A stretch of 44,941 nucleotides of DNA from Bremia lactucae. Lineage: Eukaryota > Oomycota > Peronosporomycetes > Peronosporales > Peronosporaceae. A program made the translations under genes and the position numbers. Below the pieces are notes generated by a model. That model did not search any database and was not told the origin of the DNA. It worked only from the letters and a program-made list of their open reading frames with translations. Below are positions 9,641 through 20,269 of this stretch, in pieces; position 1 is the stretch's first letter, and the number at the start of each line of letters is the position of its first letter. The stretch spans positions 2,141,247 through 2,186,187 of the forward strand of contig NC_090613.1 of the NCBI RefSeq assembly GCF_004359215.1, in the 5' to 3' direction.

Positions 9641-10323
9641 CGTTGTAACTTGCACACATAGATCTGGATTGACTGTATCTGTGAAGCTATCAGGCTTCAG
9701 GAACGCTGTTTTGTTTTCACATTTATTTGATGGACTGTGATGAAAACTAAGTAAAATCCGGATCGACGTGAGCTTGGCCACAGGTGCAAACGTTTTTCAT
9801 AGTCGGTGCCAAACTTCTGTGCAAAACCCTTGGCCATAAGATGCGCCTTGTACCGCTCAACTTCACCAGCTTGGTTTTCCTTAACGCGAAATACCCGTCG
9901 ATTGCCAGTAGCATTGCGTCTTTTTGGCAGTGGTACAAGCGTCTCCACGTCTTAATCTTTTGAAGCGACTCCATTTCCGAGCTGCACGCCTCTTGCCATT
10001 GTGCTGCGTCGCTGGATTCCATCGCCGACTTTAAAGTGGTCGGCATTTTCCCACTAATCCACTACGTACGCAGTCTCAAATTCTTGGGCTGTAGCAGACA
10101 TTTCTTCAAGCGATCGATAATGAATGTGTCGCTTTGGCTTTGGCGCTTCAGTCGCTTTTTCGAGCGACTGAGTCCTTTGGTGTCGCTTACTGCCGGATTC
10201 CATTTCTTCGTCCTGCGCAGATTCTTCACTTTCCTGGTCAGTGTGCAGAGTTGTAATTGGTGTCTTCTTCATCATCTTGAACGACGACATCATCATAGGG
10301 GCGACTGCATCTCCCACTGTCAA
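9641..10323 (-). pseudogene. Ty1/copia integrase-RT linker and RT N-terminal half (copia C)
   Basis: The minus strand gives the linker RSLEEMSATAQEFETAYVVD (about 10060-10120), AMESSDAAQWQEACSSEMES (9970-10025), PLPKRR.ATGNR (about 9910-9945) and KAHLMAKGFAQKFGTDYE (about 9800-9850). It ends at the gypsy E1 LTR with SFTDTVNPDLCVQ; the C-terminal half of the same RT is at 3316-3911. Frameshifts near 9800 and 9950. Confidence 0.85.
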
Positions 10324-11030
10324 ACGTATCTTCTAAAAACTTTGCGTCACGACTCACAAGTACACGATCACTCTCAACCACTTCGAACCGATACGCTTTT
10401 TCATGCTCTGAATAGCCAATAAAACGACAGCGTACTGATTGAGTGTCAAACTTGCCGCGCTTTTCTTTGGGAAGTGTTACAAATGCATGGCAGCCGAGAA
10501 CCTTACAATTCCCCAGTAGTGATTTCTTTGCAGTCCAAACTTGAAATGGAGATTTATCCATGACAGCACCTCGCGTTGGACAGCGATTGTGAAGTAAGGC
10601 AGAGGTCATGACTGCTTCACCCTAATACATATTTGGTAGTCCGGCGTGCTCAAGCATGCATCGTGCACATTCCACTAGCGTCCGATTCATGCGTTTAGCC
10701 ACTCCGTTTAGTTCCGGAGTATAAACTGGCGTGAACTTTGCTCGATACCGCGACGTTTGCAAAACTTGGCCATTCGCTCGATGTGTACTCGCCACCATTG
10801 TCGCAGCGAGTGGCTTTACCAGTCGGCGTTTCGACAAACGCAACAAACTCAGCAAATTCGTCTGCAACTTCGATTTGTTGCGCAGCAAAAATACCGTGTT
10901 GTAGTGCGAGTACTCATTCGTAGATTTGACGAAGTACCTCTTCCTGCTAAGAGTCGTTGGCTGCATGGGTCCACACACATTACTGTGAATAACTTCCAAC
11001 ACTTTCTTTGCATGGTGAGGCGACTTTGGA
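10324..11030 (-). pseudogene. Ty1/copia integrase core and C-terminal domain (copia C)
   Basis: Minus-strand frames show MLEVIHSNVCGPMQP (about 10960-11002; first catalytic position reads Asn in HSN where HSD is usual), KFTPVYTPELNGVAKRMNRT (about 10685-10745; the P-LNGVAKRMN block with Glu replaced by Lys), then CPTRGAVMDKSPFQVW and the C-terminal FVTLPKEKRGKFD..SVRCRFIGY (10430-10520). Substitutions at catalytic positions and frameshifts (near 10800 and 10620) indicate a dead enzyme. Confidence 0.85.
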
Positions 11031-11400
11031 AAAACTTACTCGCGTTTGTTTGCCAAGCGCACAACCATCGCACAGCTCCCACTTTGTGACTGACCCAACA
11101 TTGCTGCCAATACCATAGCTCTTCTTGACGATAGTGTCCAGACCACTATGTCCAATGTGCCCAAGTCGAAGGTGCTAGAGTTACGAAGTGGTATCCCATA
11201 GCATCCCGACGAGCTTGTCACATTGGCTTCGTCAGTGCCGACGGGCGTCATGCAATAGCTTAGAAAGCCCTTTACTCTCACGGGATCTAAACTTCCACTG
11301 CAATCCTTTTGCTTAAGCATAGCATCCATCTTAAAACGACTGAAACGGCATCCTTTGTAAAGCGTTCAACAGAGAATAGGTTGCGTGATAAGTTCAGAAT
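11031..11400 (-). pseudogene. Ty1/copia gag-pre-integrase zinc region (copia C)
   Basis: Minus-strand text LSRNLFSVERFTKDA (about 11345-11395), then TDEANVTSSSG and STFDLGTLDIVVW (11140-11240) and a GCALGKQ-like end near 11070 match the segment between protease and integrase. A homologous segment of copia B is at 2661-3145. Stops interrupt it. Sequence from 11400 to 11465 is short AT-rich DNA without a recognised domain. Confidence 0.7.
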
Positions 11401-11465
11401 ATGTTAAACTCCTCGAAAATTCCATGTGAAGTCTATTATTTAAGGTCTTTTAAGGACAAGTTTTC

Positions 11466-11735
11466 AAAATGCAAAGTAAATCTATTCCATAGCCGACTTG
11501 AAGGTAGTCGGCATTTTCCCACTGAATTCACAACATACGCGGCGTCAAAGTTCTGTGCCGTAGCAGACATATCATCCAGTGATTGGAACCGCTTGGGCTT
11601 TGGAATGCTTGCTGCTTGCTCCAATGACTGAGTTCGCTGGCGCCGCTTGTTATCGGACTCAAAGCTGTCTTCTTGGTCAGCCGGCTTATTTTTGCGGTCG
11701 GTCTCGTCATCCTGCGGCAAATTTTCTCCTACTCT
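11466..11735 (-). pseudogene. Ty1/copia integrase-RT linker fragment (copia D)
   Basis: A minus-strand ORF of 94 codons carries NKRRQRTQSLEQAASIPKPK and FQSLDDMSATAQNFDAAYVV, the acidic linker between integrase and RT, parallel to 10060-10200 in copia C. It is only this linker: the left edge (11467-11483) falls on a 17-bp sequence also present at the copia A/B junction, and the right edge runs into inverted gypsy RT near 11740. Confidence 0.75.
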
Positions 11736-11741
11736 TTAATC

Positions 11742-12300
11742 ATCTTTTATGACTGCTTAACTCTTGTTTGTGCGCCCTTGTGGCATTACCAACCTCTCCC
11801 ATAGCATACCGCTTGAGGTGCTAGCCGCTGTAAGCGGAATATCGCTAGCTTGCATGAGCAGCTGGAAATAACCATCCATCGGCTAGATCAAGTGCACTGT
11901 AGATCGTACATCCCGCCATACTGTGCTGGAGAACATCTTGTTAGGAATAAAGGTATAGGGCAGTTCTAAACTTATCATAAGCATGTACAATACGCCATTT
12001 ACCATTTGGCTTTTTGACACAAAATGTCGATGTCGAATGGGAGATTTACTCTCTCGTACCATTCCAGCTTGTGCTTAGCACGGAAGAAATCGTCAATGAC
12101 GTCACACTGTTCCTTTGGTAAAGGCCACTGTCGTGTGACACAATATTTGGTTCCAGGAACCAAGTCAATTTCATGACGGACACCTCTATCCGGTGGTAAA
12201 ACGGATAACGGATTGGCACACTCCACATCTAAGAATTCCTTAACAAAGAAATAGAATGGATCCATAGGATCTTTAAGGATCTATGATCCACTCCGCGCAG
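11742..12300 (-). pseudogene. Gypsy E2 RT (E1 family, inverted copy)
   Basis: Minus-strand reading gives RHEIDLVPGTKYCVTRQWPLP and EQCDVIDDFFRAKHK (about 12075-12190), then, after stops, ALDLADGW/YFQLLMQASDIPLTAA and SGMLWERLVMPQG (about 11775-11905), the motif A Asp of gypsy RT (LDLADGY). It continues further than E1's RT but still ends before the YxDD. The distal part is lost at the copia D junction. Confidence 0.8.
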
Positions 12301-13130
12301 TAAGCGCAGCTTTTGTGTCCTTCAGGACAGCTTCGTCCAGAAGCGACGACACCATCTCAGATAAGTCGCCAGCCTTTTAAGGCTCGGCCGCACTCATCAA
12401 TAGATACTTCGTCTAGCTCTAAAAGTGCATGTAATGAAGGGATTGCCGCAAGGCTAACTTCTCCCACGATGTTACCGGTTGCACCATTACAAGAGTATGC
12501 AATTGCTTGCTAGTATCACTTTGTGAGTGTATAGACGCTTCGCGTCTCCCCTGTCTCGGAGTAGAGACAATACGCCCTCTCAGAGGCCGGGACATTCACG
12601 TCCCCCAAATTTATCAGCCTGTATTGGTTCTATACCAGAGCTGGTGTATAATACGACATCCGACGAGGAGTTATGTAGCTGAACTTCCTTGCCCAGTGAC
12701 CGGTTACGTGACACTTCACGTGCATTAGAAGGGTTTGACCCGAAATTCCTGGCGAACTGCTAATAGTGTCACTACTGACACTCAGTTTGGTGCCACCTCG
12801 GCCGCCACACTCGGTGGACTTAGACATGCCACTCCATGTGTCTCAGGGATATTACACCCTTGATGACTCGGCCTTAAGCCTACAATCCATTTAGCATTCA
12901 TGTGAATCGTTATTACAACGAGTGTCACTCGACGGAGTACGTGCCGTTCCACCCCCTTTTTCTAAGTCGGGCCCAGAATTAATGTTCTCAGCGCTAGAGT
13001 TTATAAACTGAGACATTGCAATGTCTTAAACACTGACATATTCAGTAAGTGATTCGCGCCAATAGCGTTTTTGTTGCCTAGCAAAGGTGGGTTCATAACT
13101 CGCCCAAAACTTTGCTAGGAACATTGCGCG
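12301..13130 (-). pseudogene. Gypsy E2 protease-RT spacer
   Basis: This is the inverted counterpart of 5881-6769. Short matching frames (for example AAIPSLHALLELDE around 12415-12450) are visible on the minus strand, but it is more broken than E1. No catalytic domain. Confidence 0.5.
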
Positions 13131-13149
13131 TTGCGCCTAAAATCTTAAA

Positions 13150-13490
13150 CCTCCCCAATTGATCCATGGTTCATGCCGTTTAAGCCATCCCATACCAAGG
13201 ATGAGATCATATCTCGAATCCAAATCAAGGATGAGACAGCGTTCCAAACTGTCAAAGTCCAGAAACTTCATACCTAAGTTCAACGAAACTTTTGGAGCAG
13301 AGACACGAGTCCCAGTCGCTAAACAGCGATTGTATCACTTTCATGCGCTTTAAGCGCCTCAACATATTGATCATTTCCCTCACGATGTGACGTCGAGCAT
13401 AAATGCAAGACGATCCTGAGTCAATTAAAATTGACCATGGCTTTTCAAAGCCCTTCACAGTCGCCTGAGCGACTAACAAGCCAGGCTTGT
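13150..13490 (-). pseudogene. Gypsy E2 aspartic protease
   Basis: Minus-strand ORF 13252-13479 begins MLVAQATVKGFEKPW and carries ILIDSGSSCIYARRHIV (retropepsin DSGSS). The second half, with the DLIL.MAWLK-like strand, is near 13170-13215 in another frame. Homologue of 5585-5880. Confidence 0.8.
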
Positions 13491-13554
13491 ACTGACGTAC
13501 TCACGCCCCGTGCCATTACGCACCGAGCAAATTGGGGCTAGGTTCTGTTTACTT

Positions 13555-14686
13555 TCACCTCCTAGAGGTTCGACAGAGCCTAGTTCTTCCCCAGTAGGGC
13601 GCCCCGCACCTACTGGGAATCGACGTTTTCCCGCACCGTACCAGATTTTTAATATAGGTTAGAACTGATGCTCTTTCGAGCTTTACGAGTATTGCATAGG
13701 GGACAGGCCGGACGTAAATGTCTCGTGCTCCCGCACATATAACATCTTCGGATGTTCTTATGCTGTTCCACAGCTTGAAGTGCTTCTTCTCCTTCCTCAA
13801 CGAGGCTTAGATCCATGGGTTCCGGTCTATTAGACGGTACCCATGTGCTCGAAGAGCTTGTTCGGTAAAGAGGGTGCTAACACGAGCAGACTTAAAGTCG
13901 AACTCAGCGCGTAGCGCTATGACAAATGCCTCTTCGAATAATTCCGTCCGGGCAACGCCCTCATTGAGACCCCCATAAAGACTGTTACGACAAGTGCTTC
14001 TTGCACCGGGTCTTGATGCATAGATGCAATGAGGGTTATCAACTCCTGGTCAAAGTCCCCTAGGGCTCGTTTACCCTGTCGAGTTGCTAGGAGCCGTGAT
14101 CGCATGCAAAAAGCCTGATCAGGCGGTTCAAACATGCTGGTAATTTGCTGTTTCAGCGAATCCCATGAGGGAAAAGCGTCGTTTATGGACGTGCTTCACG
14201 AGAGTGCTCATTCCATGGCTCTACCTCCGAGCTTGGAAATGGCTATGGCCACCTTTTGTCGTAATGTTACGAACAAGGCGGAGTCTATGGACATCTCCAT
14301 CTGCTCAATCCAGAAAATTAGGTTTCTTCCTCTTTACCCTCAAATGTCTTCACATTGACAAAAAGAGGGCGAGTCTTAGGCCCTGAATCAGGTTCAGAAA
14401 TGTACCGAGTTGGCACAGATGCCGTTAGGTGATCCTGGACCTGTCCAATCAGGGAGGATTCATATTGCATCAAGGGCTGCAAGCCTTGCATGCAGAACCT
14501 CCGGTCCCTAAGACATAATGAACTTAAAATGTTCAAGCCCAAACAAAGTTTTGAGCTTGTCATACGCTGTGCGTTGCGCGTCTGAAAGTTCTGGAAACGT
14601 TTCCATATCAGTAAAGGCTTAGTCTTATAAGACTCAGGCATAAATTTACTAGAAGTGCTACCAGATGTAGCGGAGCTGCCTCGCAC
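13555..14686 (-). pseudogene. Gypsy E2 gag (inverted copy of E1 gag)
   Basis: The minus strand shows [17 protein letters not shown] and [20 protein letters not shown] (14318-14470), a capsid segment MFEPPDQAFCMRSRLLATRQGKR (13917-14135) and a Cys-bearing C-terminal segment (13555-13800). All are near-identical in order and text to 4452-5570. Frameshifts fall at different places in the two copies, so they decayed independently after copying. Confidence 0.85.
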
Positions 14687-14837
14687 CTTGAGTCAAAGGA
14701 AGACTTATAGACTCAAAGAGCATCTTAGTTCTATATAACTAAAAGGTTTAACAACTCAGGGAAACGTAAAAGCTATTAAAGCTTCGTAAATCCTAGTTTA
14801 AGAGGTTCAGGGGGTCGTAGAACTAAGTGGCAACTAG
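14687..14837 (-). repeat. Partial LTR of gypsy E2 (inverted, truncated)
   Basis: About 150 bp match, in reverse complement, the right third of LTR 1 (AGACTCAAAGAG, AACTCAGGGA, AGTGGCAACTAGTG). It is cut at 14837 exactly where the 5' LTR of gypsy A begins. I do not see the rest of this LTR after the 3' LTR of gypsy A, so this is not a simple nested insertion. Confidence 0.75.
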
Positions 14838-15317
14838 TGTAACGTGATGTCCCGTTGCATAAGTATTATTTCCTATAATAGGAATAAAAAAATATTATTT
14901 TCTATGAGAGGAAATAAATAAAGACGTGCAAATTATTATCTTTTTTTAATTTTGACTTAAATAGCATCAATAATACCGATGCAATAAGACCTTAGCTCTA
15001 TTTATTAGCCCCGCCAATCGCTTCGAGACACGATTGTGCGGTGCGCAAGGAGGCGCCATACTTGGTTAAATATTAATATGATAGGTTCAGTAGTAGATAA
15101 AAGATCGTTACGTAGGAATCTTACTGTATGAAAACAATTTTACTGATCCCTAATTCTAAATCCGTTAAATTACCTTTGGTCGGTAAAGGCCCTTAGCTAC
15201 TTAAAAAACTTCCTCTGTACTGTTGTGTTCATGAAGTTTCGAGGCACCCTACCTACACTGTAATCAGTGTAAGGTTAATTAGTACTTACCAGCACTAGTG
15301 AAAGGTGCCTCGTTACA
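14838..15317 (+). repeat. 5' LTR of gypsy A
   Basis: Starts TGTAACGTGATG and ends CCTCGTTACA (480 bp), with TGTAAC/GTTACA terminal inverted repeats. It shares TAAGTATTATTTCC, GAGGAAATAAATAAAG and CAAGGAGGCGCCATA blocks with the second copy at 22667-23137. A primer-binding site follows after two bases. Confidence 0.85.
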
Positions 15318-15319
15318 CC

Positions 15320-15338
15320 TGGTAGCACTTCGTAGTCC
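15320..15338 (+). other. Primer-binding site of gypsy A
   Basis: TGGTAGCACTTCGTAGTCC lies two bases after the LTR end and matches the E1 site with a one-base insertion. TGG would pair with a tRNA CCA end. Confidence 0.6.
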
Positions 15339-15479
15339 GTTCAACGGCCCACGCATGTTCCACTCAACATGGACATGTTGGATGAAGGAGGAGGGAGCTT
15401 TCAAGCCCCCCCAAGAAGGTTATCACGCAACGCGTGAGAGGTTCCTCATTTGAGTGACCTCGAATGGAGAGCGATCGAA

Positions 15480-16425
15480 TGAATGAGTTCGGTCGTAGGC
15501 GGGCCAGCCGTTCCCGCTATTCTGTTCAATCAGGGCAGAGATGAACAGCATGCGGCCATAGCCGAGTTCATTCAACACTAGCTTGACGGGGCTCAAGAGA
15601 AAGTAACCTTGCTTGACCAGCAAGGCTCTCAACAGTTGGAACTGTTGAGACGGCAGCATGTATATGCTGCTAATGGGCCGACGCTTCCGCGTCGACCCAA
15701 AAGCTTAAATATAGAAATATCTAAGTTTAAGACAGTCGAAGGCGACTCCCTTTTACGATAATTCGTCGAGTTAGACGACGCCATAGAAGCTCGTCGTATC
15801 CGTGATGATGCGATAAAAGTGAACTTTGGAATGTCCAACGTAGCCCGACGTGACAAATCTTGAGCCTTAAGTGCTCAAGCTTCACGATCCATTAGTCTTT
15901 GGGTCTTATGAGATCTTAAAGACCTGGCTTAGATAAACATTTGAGCCGCCACGTGCCGAATTCAGGGCTCGAGCCGAGCTCCTGGATTTGAAGCAGGGCA
16001 AGCGTGACAATCACGCTTATGCCCAACATACACGATACCTGGTCAGTTGTATCGTTGGTCATCCAATAGATGAACAAACACAGGTAACTGTGTTTTAACA
16101 TAGGTATTGCAAACGGTTCTGTTAAAACCCACCTGTTCCGGCTAGAATTAGAGTCGCTAGACCAAGCACTCTCTATAGCGGAACAGGAGGACTTTAGTCT
16201 TAAACGGCTTTTGTCCTCTGGTGTTTATCGTCCACCAAGACGACAAGAAAACAGAGGTCCAGAACTCACCGATCTCTCGTATGTAGAGAGCGAGAAACCT
16301 CGCTCTTCAAGTTACAAACGATTACAGAAATGTAATCGTTGTCAAAAAATGAGCCACTACGCATATGAGTGTAGTGTTTCACGGCCAGTGCCCAAAAACA
16401 CTGAGCGAAAAGACCGACAAAATTG
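15480..16425 (+). pseudogene. Gypsy A gag with zinc knuckle
   Basis: Plus-strand frames read EKVTLLDQQGSQQLELLRRQ (about 15598-15660), SLNIEISKFKTVEGDSLLR (15702-15760), FVELDDAIEARRIRDDAIKV and NFGMSNVARR (15762-15860), later LDLKQGKRD (about 15990) and ELESLDQALSIAEQEDFSLK (16145-16205). The last ORF (16211-16426) has the nucleocapsid knuckle CNRCQKMSHYAYEC (CX2CX4HX4C, about 16332-16373). In-frame stops (for example after SLLR) and frameshifts inactivate it. The gene would form the particle core that packages element RNA. Confidence 0.85.
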
Positions 16426-16769
16426 AAAAAAATGTTAATTTTAAAAAATAATATAAATTTCTTTTATTCTGGACGAGAATCTGAAGCTTATGCTTCACGG
16501 AGCAGTGGGCAAGCAACCTTCCAACAAGGAAGCGTAGGTACCTCTCGCTAGGAATAGCGGAGGACGCGGATCCGACGCTGTTGCGAAATCGGAACGGCGA
16601 GGCGGATCGTCAAAAAACGGTCGGGGTCAGTAGGTGCGGAGCGCCTTACTTATCCAGCAACGTCAAAAGAATTCGCAGGTCTTTTGACGAAAGTTGCTCC
16701 TCACACACAAACATTGTGTGTAACTGGCCCAGAAGATGAGGTTAACCTCATCACCCTGAAAAAAAAGTG
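16426..16769 (+). other. Gag-protease interval of gypsy A
   Basis: About 340 bp with no clear domain. It begins with an A/T-rich run (16425-16465), then GC-richer sequence without an open frame of any length. Protease homology starts at about 16770. Confidence 0.4.
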
Positions 16770-17202
16770 TTAATATGTTGTCACTTAAGTCCCTAGTCGA
16801 TCATGGGGCGTCGAATAATTTGATTAGCCGCCAATTGCTAGAAGATCGCAGACTCAAATTTATTGAGCGCGATATCCCTCTAACGAGGATGACGGTGCGT
16901 CTAGCAACAGGCGCATCTGTAACGGTTAGAAACGTGTAGTTGGTATCCAATTCACGTTAAAGGATAAACAGTACGATCATAATTTCATCGTACTAGATTT
17001 GGATGACCAATTTGATGTTATCTTTAAATTACTATGGCTCAGAAAGTTGGAGCCATGTATAAATTGGCAGCATCAAGCCGTGACGATGCCTGTCTCTTCT
17101 TCATCAGATGGCCAACTGATGAACGTCTTGGAGTGTCCACAAGCGTGTGGATGTCCTAAAGTGAGAGCGATGGCCTCACTAGTAGGTCAATCGTTAGCAT
17201 GA
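16770..17202 (+). pseudogene. Gypsy A aspartic protease
   Basis: MLSLKSLVDHGASNNLISRQLL (16774-16839) holds the retropepsin motif as DHGAS, so the Ser/Thr after the catalytic Asp is changed to His. In a second frame (16999-17202) VIFKLLWLRKLEPCINWQ corresponds to the DLILGLPWL strand. One frameshift and stops between them. Confidence 0.75.
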
Positions 17203-17870
17203 CTGCACAAGACCTTCGGTTGAATACCCAACACATTGTGGAGTTAGATCCCGACGGCTGTACACAAGCACAGGCAGCGTCGAAGTTCGACAACTCGAAT
17301 AAGTTGAGAGGTACGAAACAAGGATGCTTGCTTGAAAAGCAACATCCAAGAAAGTTTAAAACGCCAGTCTATAAGAGACAGTGCGAAAGTCCAAGATCTC
17401 GCTGCGGTAGCGCAACCACAGCTTGAGGCAGTTGGATAGGATACTCTCCAAGTAATTTCTGCGGGAACAAGTCCCCAGAAACCTGTCGTCAAAGGTTCCC
17501 AGGTACCTTTGGAAATAAGTTCCAAAGATGAAATTGAGACAATGTATTAGTAAACAATGTATCAAGTGTGAGCGCTTATATACTTGATCTATTTGCGCCT
17601 CCGAAGTTAACTTCGGAGATAACTCAATTGCCAACGCTAGAACCGAAACGGTTCTTGCGTGATCTGCGTAGTGGCAAAGTCTACCAGATCTGCGTACTTG
17701 TCACAGACGACAACTACGTGGCCGATATTTGGTCGGCAATAGTATTTTCTGAGAACGAACGGATTCTCAGTAGCTCATTGATGGCCTAAAGTGTCCTCGA
17801 TGAGAAGACTCGGATTGAACGTTTCACGTCCCAATCGTGGGAGTCTTTGAAGACAAACCCTTTGTATAAC
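17203..17870 (+). pseudogene. Gypsy A protease-RT spacer
   Basis: ORF 17568-17789 reads PTLEPKRFLRDLRSGKV and VTDDNYVADIWSA, and the next frame SVLDEKTRIERFTSQSWESL (17790-17850). I recognise this as the linker that precedes RT in oomycete chromoviruses. No enzyme motif. Homologous linkers of other families here are at 25740-26010 and 30440-30760. Confidence 0.6.
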
Positions 17871-18670
17871 GATTTAAAGGAACTTAAGGATGTCTTTCCT
17901 GGATCAGTACTGTGCGAGTTGCCTAAGGATAAAGGCACTTGACCTAACCCCAGGTTCGAAATACTGTGTCATGAAGCAATGACCATTGCCTCGTGAACAA
18001 GTAATAATGATCGACAAATTCTTTGCCTAACGCTTAGCAGCGGGTCATATGAGGGAATCAACTTCTCCACACAGCTCTACGACCTTCTGCGTGCGTAAGG
18101 CAACACTAGGATGGCGGACAGTGCATGCATTCAATAAACTGAACGCTGCAACTGTACCGGCTCAAACGCCGATACCAAGAAAAAACGTAATCATTAATGG
18201 TATGTCAAAGAGTACTATCTTTTCGTCAATGGATATGATGGATGGGGGATTCTATCAGATCCTTATGCGCTAACAAGATAGTCCTTTCACAGCAGCAAGC
18301 ACCCCAAGCGGTATGCTATGGGAATGGCTAGTCATGCCACAGAGACTTAGTTATGCCCCCTCGACATTTAATAGAAGTGTAACCAATCTGTTGAGATCGG
18401 TGCGGGATTTTGCACCGAGCTAATTAGATGACGTCTACGTTCATAGCAGAGCCATGAATGGAAAGTCGGACGTTGAAGTACATCGTACCCACGTCCGAAA
18501 GGCTCTTACAATTATGCGTAAGCACAAGTTGTATGCAAATCTCAAGAAGTGTATATTCGCAGCAAGCGAAATACCACTTCTTGGCTGCAACACGGTGTAC
18601 GCCTGGATGCGGAAAAGATCAAGGCGATCACCGATTGGCCTGTGCCAGTCGATGAAAAGTACTTAGAAAG
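17871..18670 (+). pseudogene. Gypsy A reverse transcriptase
   Basis: Order is normal: ELKDVFPGSV (about 17881), FCVRKATLGWRTVHAFNKL (18080-18140), AATVPAQTPIPRK, then SSMDMMDGGFYQILMR (motif A, about 18225-18272), PSGMLWEWLVMPQ (18308-18347), and LDDVYVHSRAM (motif C, about 18424-18456). A stop codon takes the place of the aromatic residue before LDD, and there are stops after ILMR and frameshifts near 18365. The gene is catalytically dead. Confidence 0.85.
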
Positions 18671-19290
18671 TCCCTCGGTTTAGCAGCGTACCTGCTTAAG
18701 TACTCACGCAAATTATACCGAAATGACAGTACATCTTTCTTCTTTGTTGAAGAAGAATGTAAAGTGGTCATGGAACGCTGATTGTCAGCGTTCATTCGAG
18801 GGTATCACGAAAAGCTTGATGCAGTCGCCAATCCTGGCGATTGCTGATCAAGACCGGCCTTTTTATGTAGTCTGTGACACCAGCGATTTTGCAATCGGCT
18901 GTGCGTTAATGCAATATGACACAGACGGCGCAGAGCACGTCGCCTGTTATCAATCGCGTCAGCTTTAATCCGCTGAACGCAACTACCAAGTGCATGACAA
19001 GGAACACCTTGCCATGAAATATGCACTGGCTATGCTCAGGGTCTATCTCTTGGGAGATAGACTGTTCATTGTATACACGAACCAAGTGTCTTTACGCACG
19101 GTCGTAAACAGTCCACACCTCTCGCAAAGAATGGTGACATGGTTGTCTTTCTTCGCGGAGTATAACTTCTCCGCGGAGTATAAACCAGGACGACTTAACG
19201 TCGTCGCTGATGCCCTTTCGCGCCGGCCCGATTTGAGCCGGCTGCGCAAATTAATAGTGAGCATAAGGCCACTGTTGCAACAATAAGTGT
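18671..19290 (+). pseudogene. Gypsy A RNase H
   Basis: ORF 18723-18968: CQRSFEGITKSLMQSPILAI and VVCDTSDFAIGCALMQYD (catalytic Asp in VCDTSDFAIG), ending QSRQL then stop. The frame continues past that stop with ERNYQVHDKEHLAMKYALAM (catalytic Glu) and LFIVYTNQVSLRTVV (the usual TDH reads TNQ). It closes with [20 protein letters not shown]. The Asp to Asn change and the stop inactivate it. Confidence 0.85.
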
Positions 19291-20140
19291 TCCATCGTCA
19301 ACATTACTCGACGACGTTAGAAGAGCTTATCAAGAAGATAAGGCTCTCAAAGCGTTGATGGACTACCTTAGAAATCCATCCAAACAATCTTTAAAAGGAT
19401 TGTCGAAATTGTGTCGATCCTCAACAGATCGATACACAACACGCAATGGTTTATTGTATTATACAGCCATTGCTGGCGACACCTCGTGTCGTCATCCCTA
19501 CCCATAATGATTTGCGATTACGCATCATGTATGAGTACCACGATGCACCAATAAGTGGTCATCGTGGACGTGAGAAGACTTATCTCACGATAAGTCGCGA
19601 CTTGTACTGGCCACGCCAATATGAATTCGTCCGCAAGTACATACGTGCTTGCGAAAATTGTCAACGGGTAAAGCCCATTGCTTAATTCCGTGCTCCTTTG
19701 CAAGCTCTGTCTGTTCCGGCAGAGTGTTGGCAGTCCGTATCTATGGACTCCGTCTTCGGATTCCCCGAAGACACCCACAAGAAATATGGTATACTTGTTT
19801 TTGTTGAGCGTTTTACACCTTGCTGTCGTCCCGGATGCGATCAGCGCCAAAGGCTGTGCTCGTGTCTTTATTGACACGATATTTCGACTCCATGGGTTAC
19901 CTTGTGAACTGGTCTCCGATCGAGACCCTAGATTTACGGCAGATTTTTGGCAAACAGTGTTCTTATCACTTGGAACACATTTAAACATGTCAACTTCTGA
20001 TCATCCTGAATGGTTAGACGGAGCGTGCAAAATCGCATTCTCGAAGAGATACTTCGCGGATGCGTCCACTCTTTTGAGATTTGGAGCGATTTTTTGCCGA
20101 TGGTAGAATTTGCCAACAGCAATTCAGTGCATGCTTCCAC
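19291..20140 (+). pseudogene. Gypsy A integrase, zinc-binding domain and core
   Basis: LRIMYEYHDAPISGHRGREK (19522-19580) with ACENCQRVKP (19648-19680) is the HHCC domain. After a stop and a frameshift the core follows: SVSMDSVFGFPED (first Asp, about 19732-19770), FRLHGLPCELVSDRDPRFTA (second Asp, 19882-19940), then MSTSDHPEWLDG; the final Glu of DDE is missing because the DG.TER.N block is altered. EFANSNSVHASTKHTPFF follows at about 20107-20160 in another frame. Confidence 0.85.
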
Positions 20141-20269
20141 AAAGCATACACCGTTTTTTTCGTGAATGGCTTACGCCACCTTCGTAGACCCTCCTTGTTT
20201 AAGAGTGACTCTTATTCAATGGGGGACGGACTCGCTCGAGCAAAGCTCTTGCTCATCACGCATTAGCAC

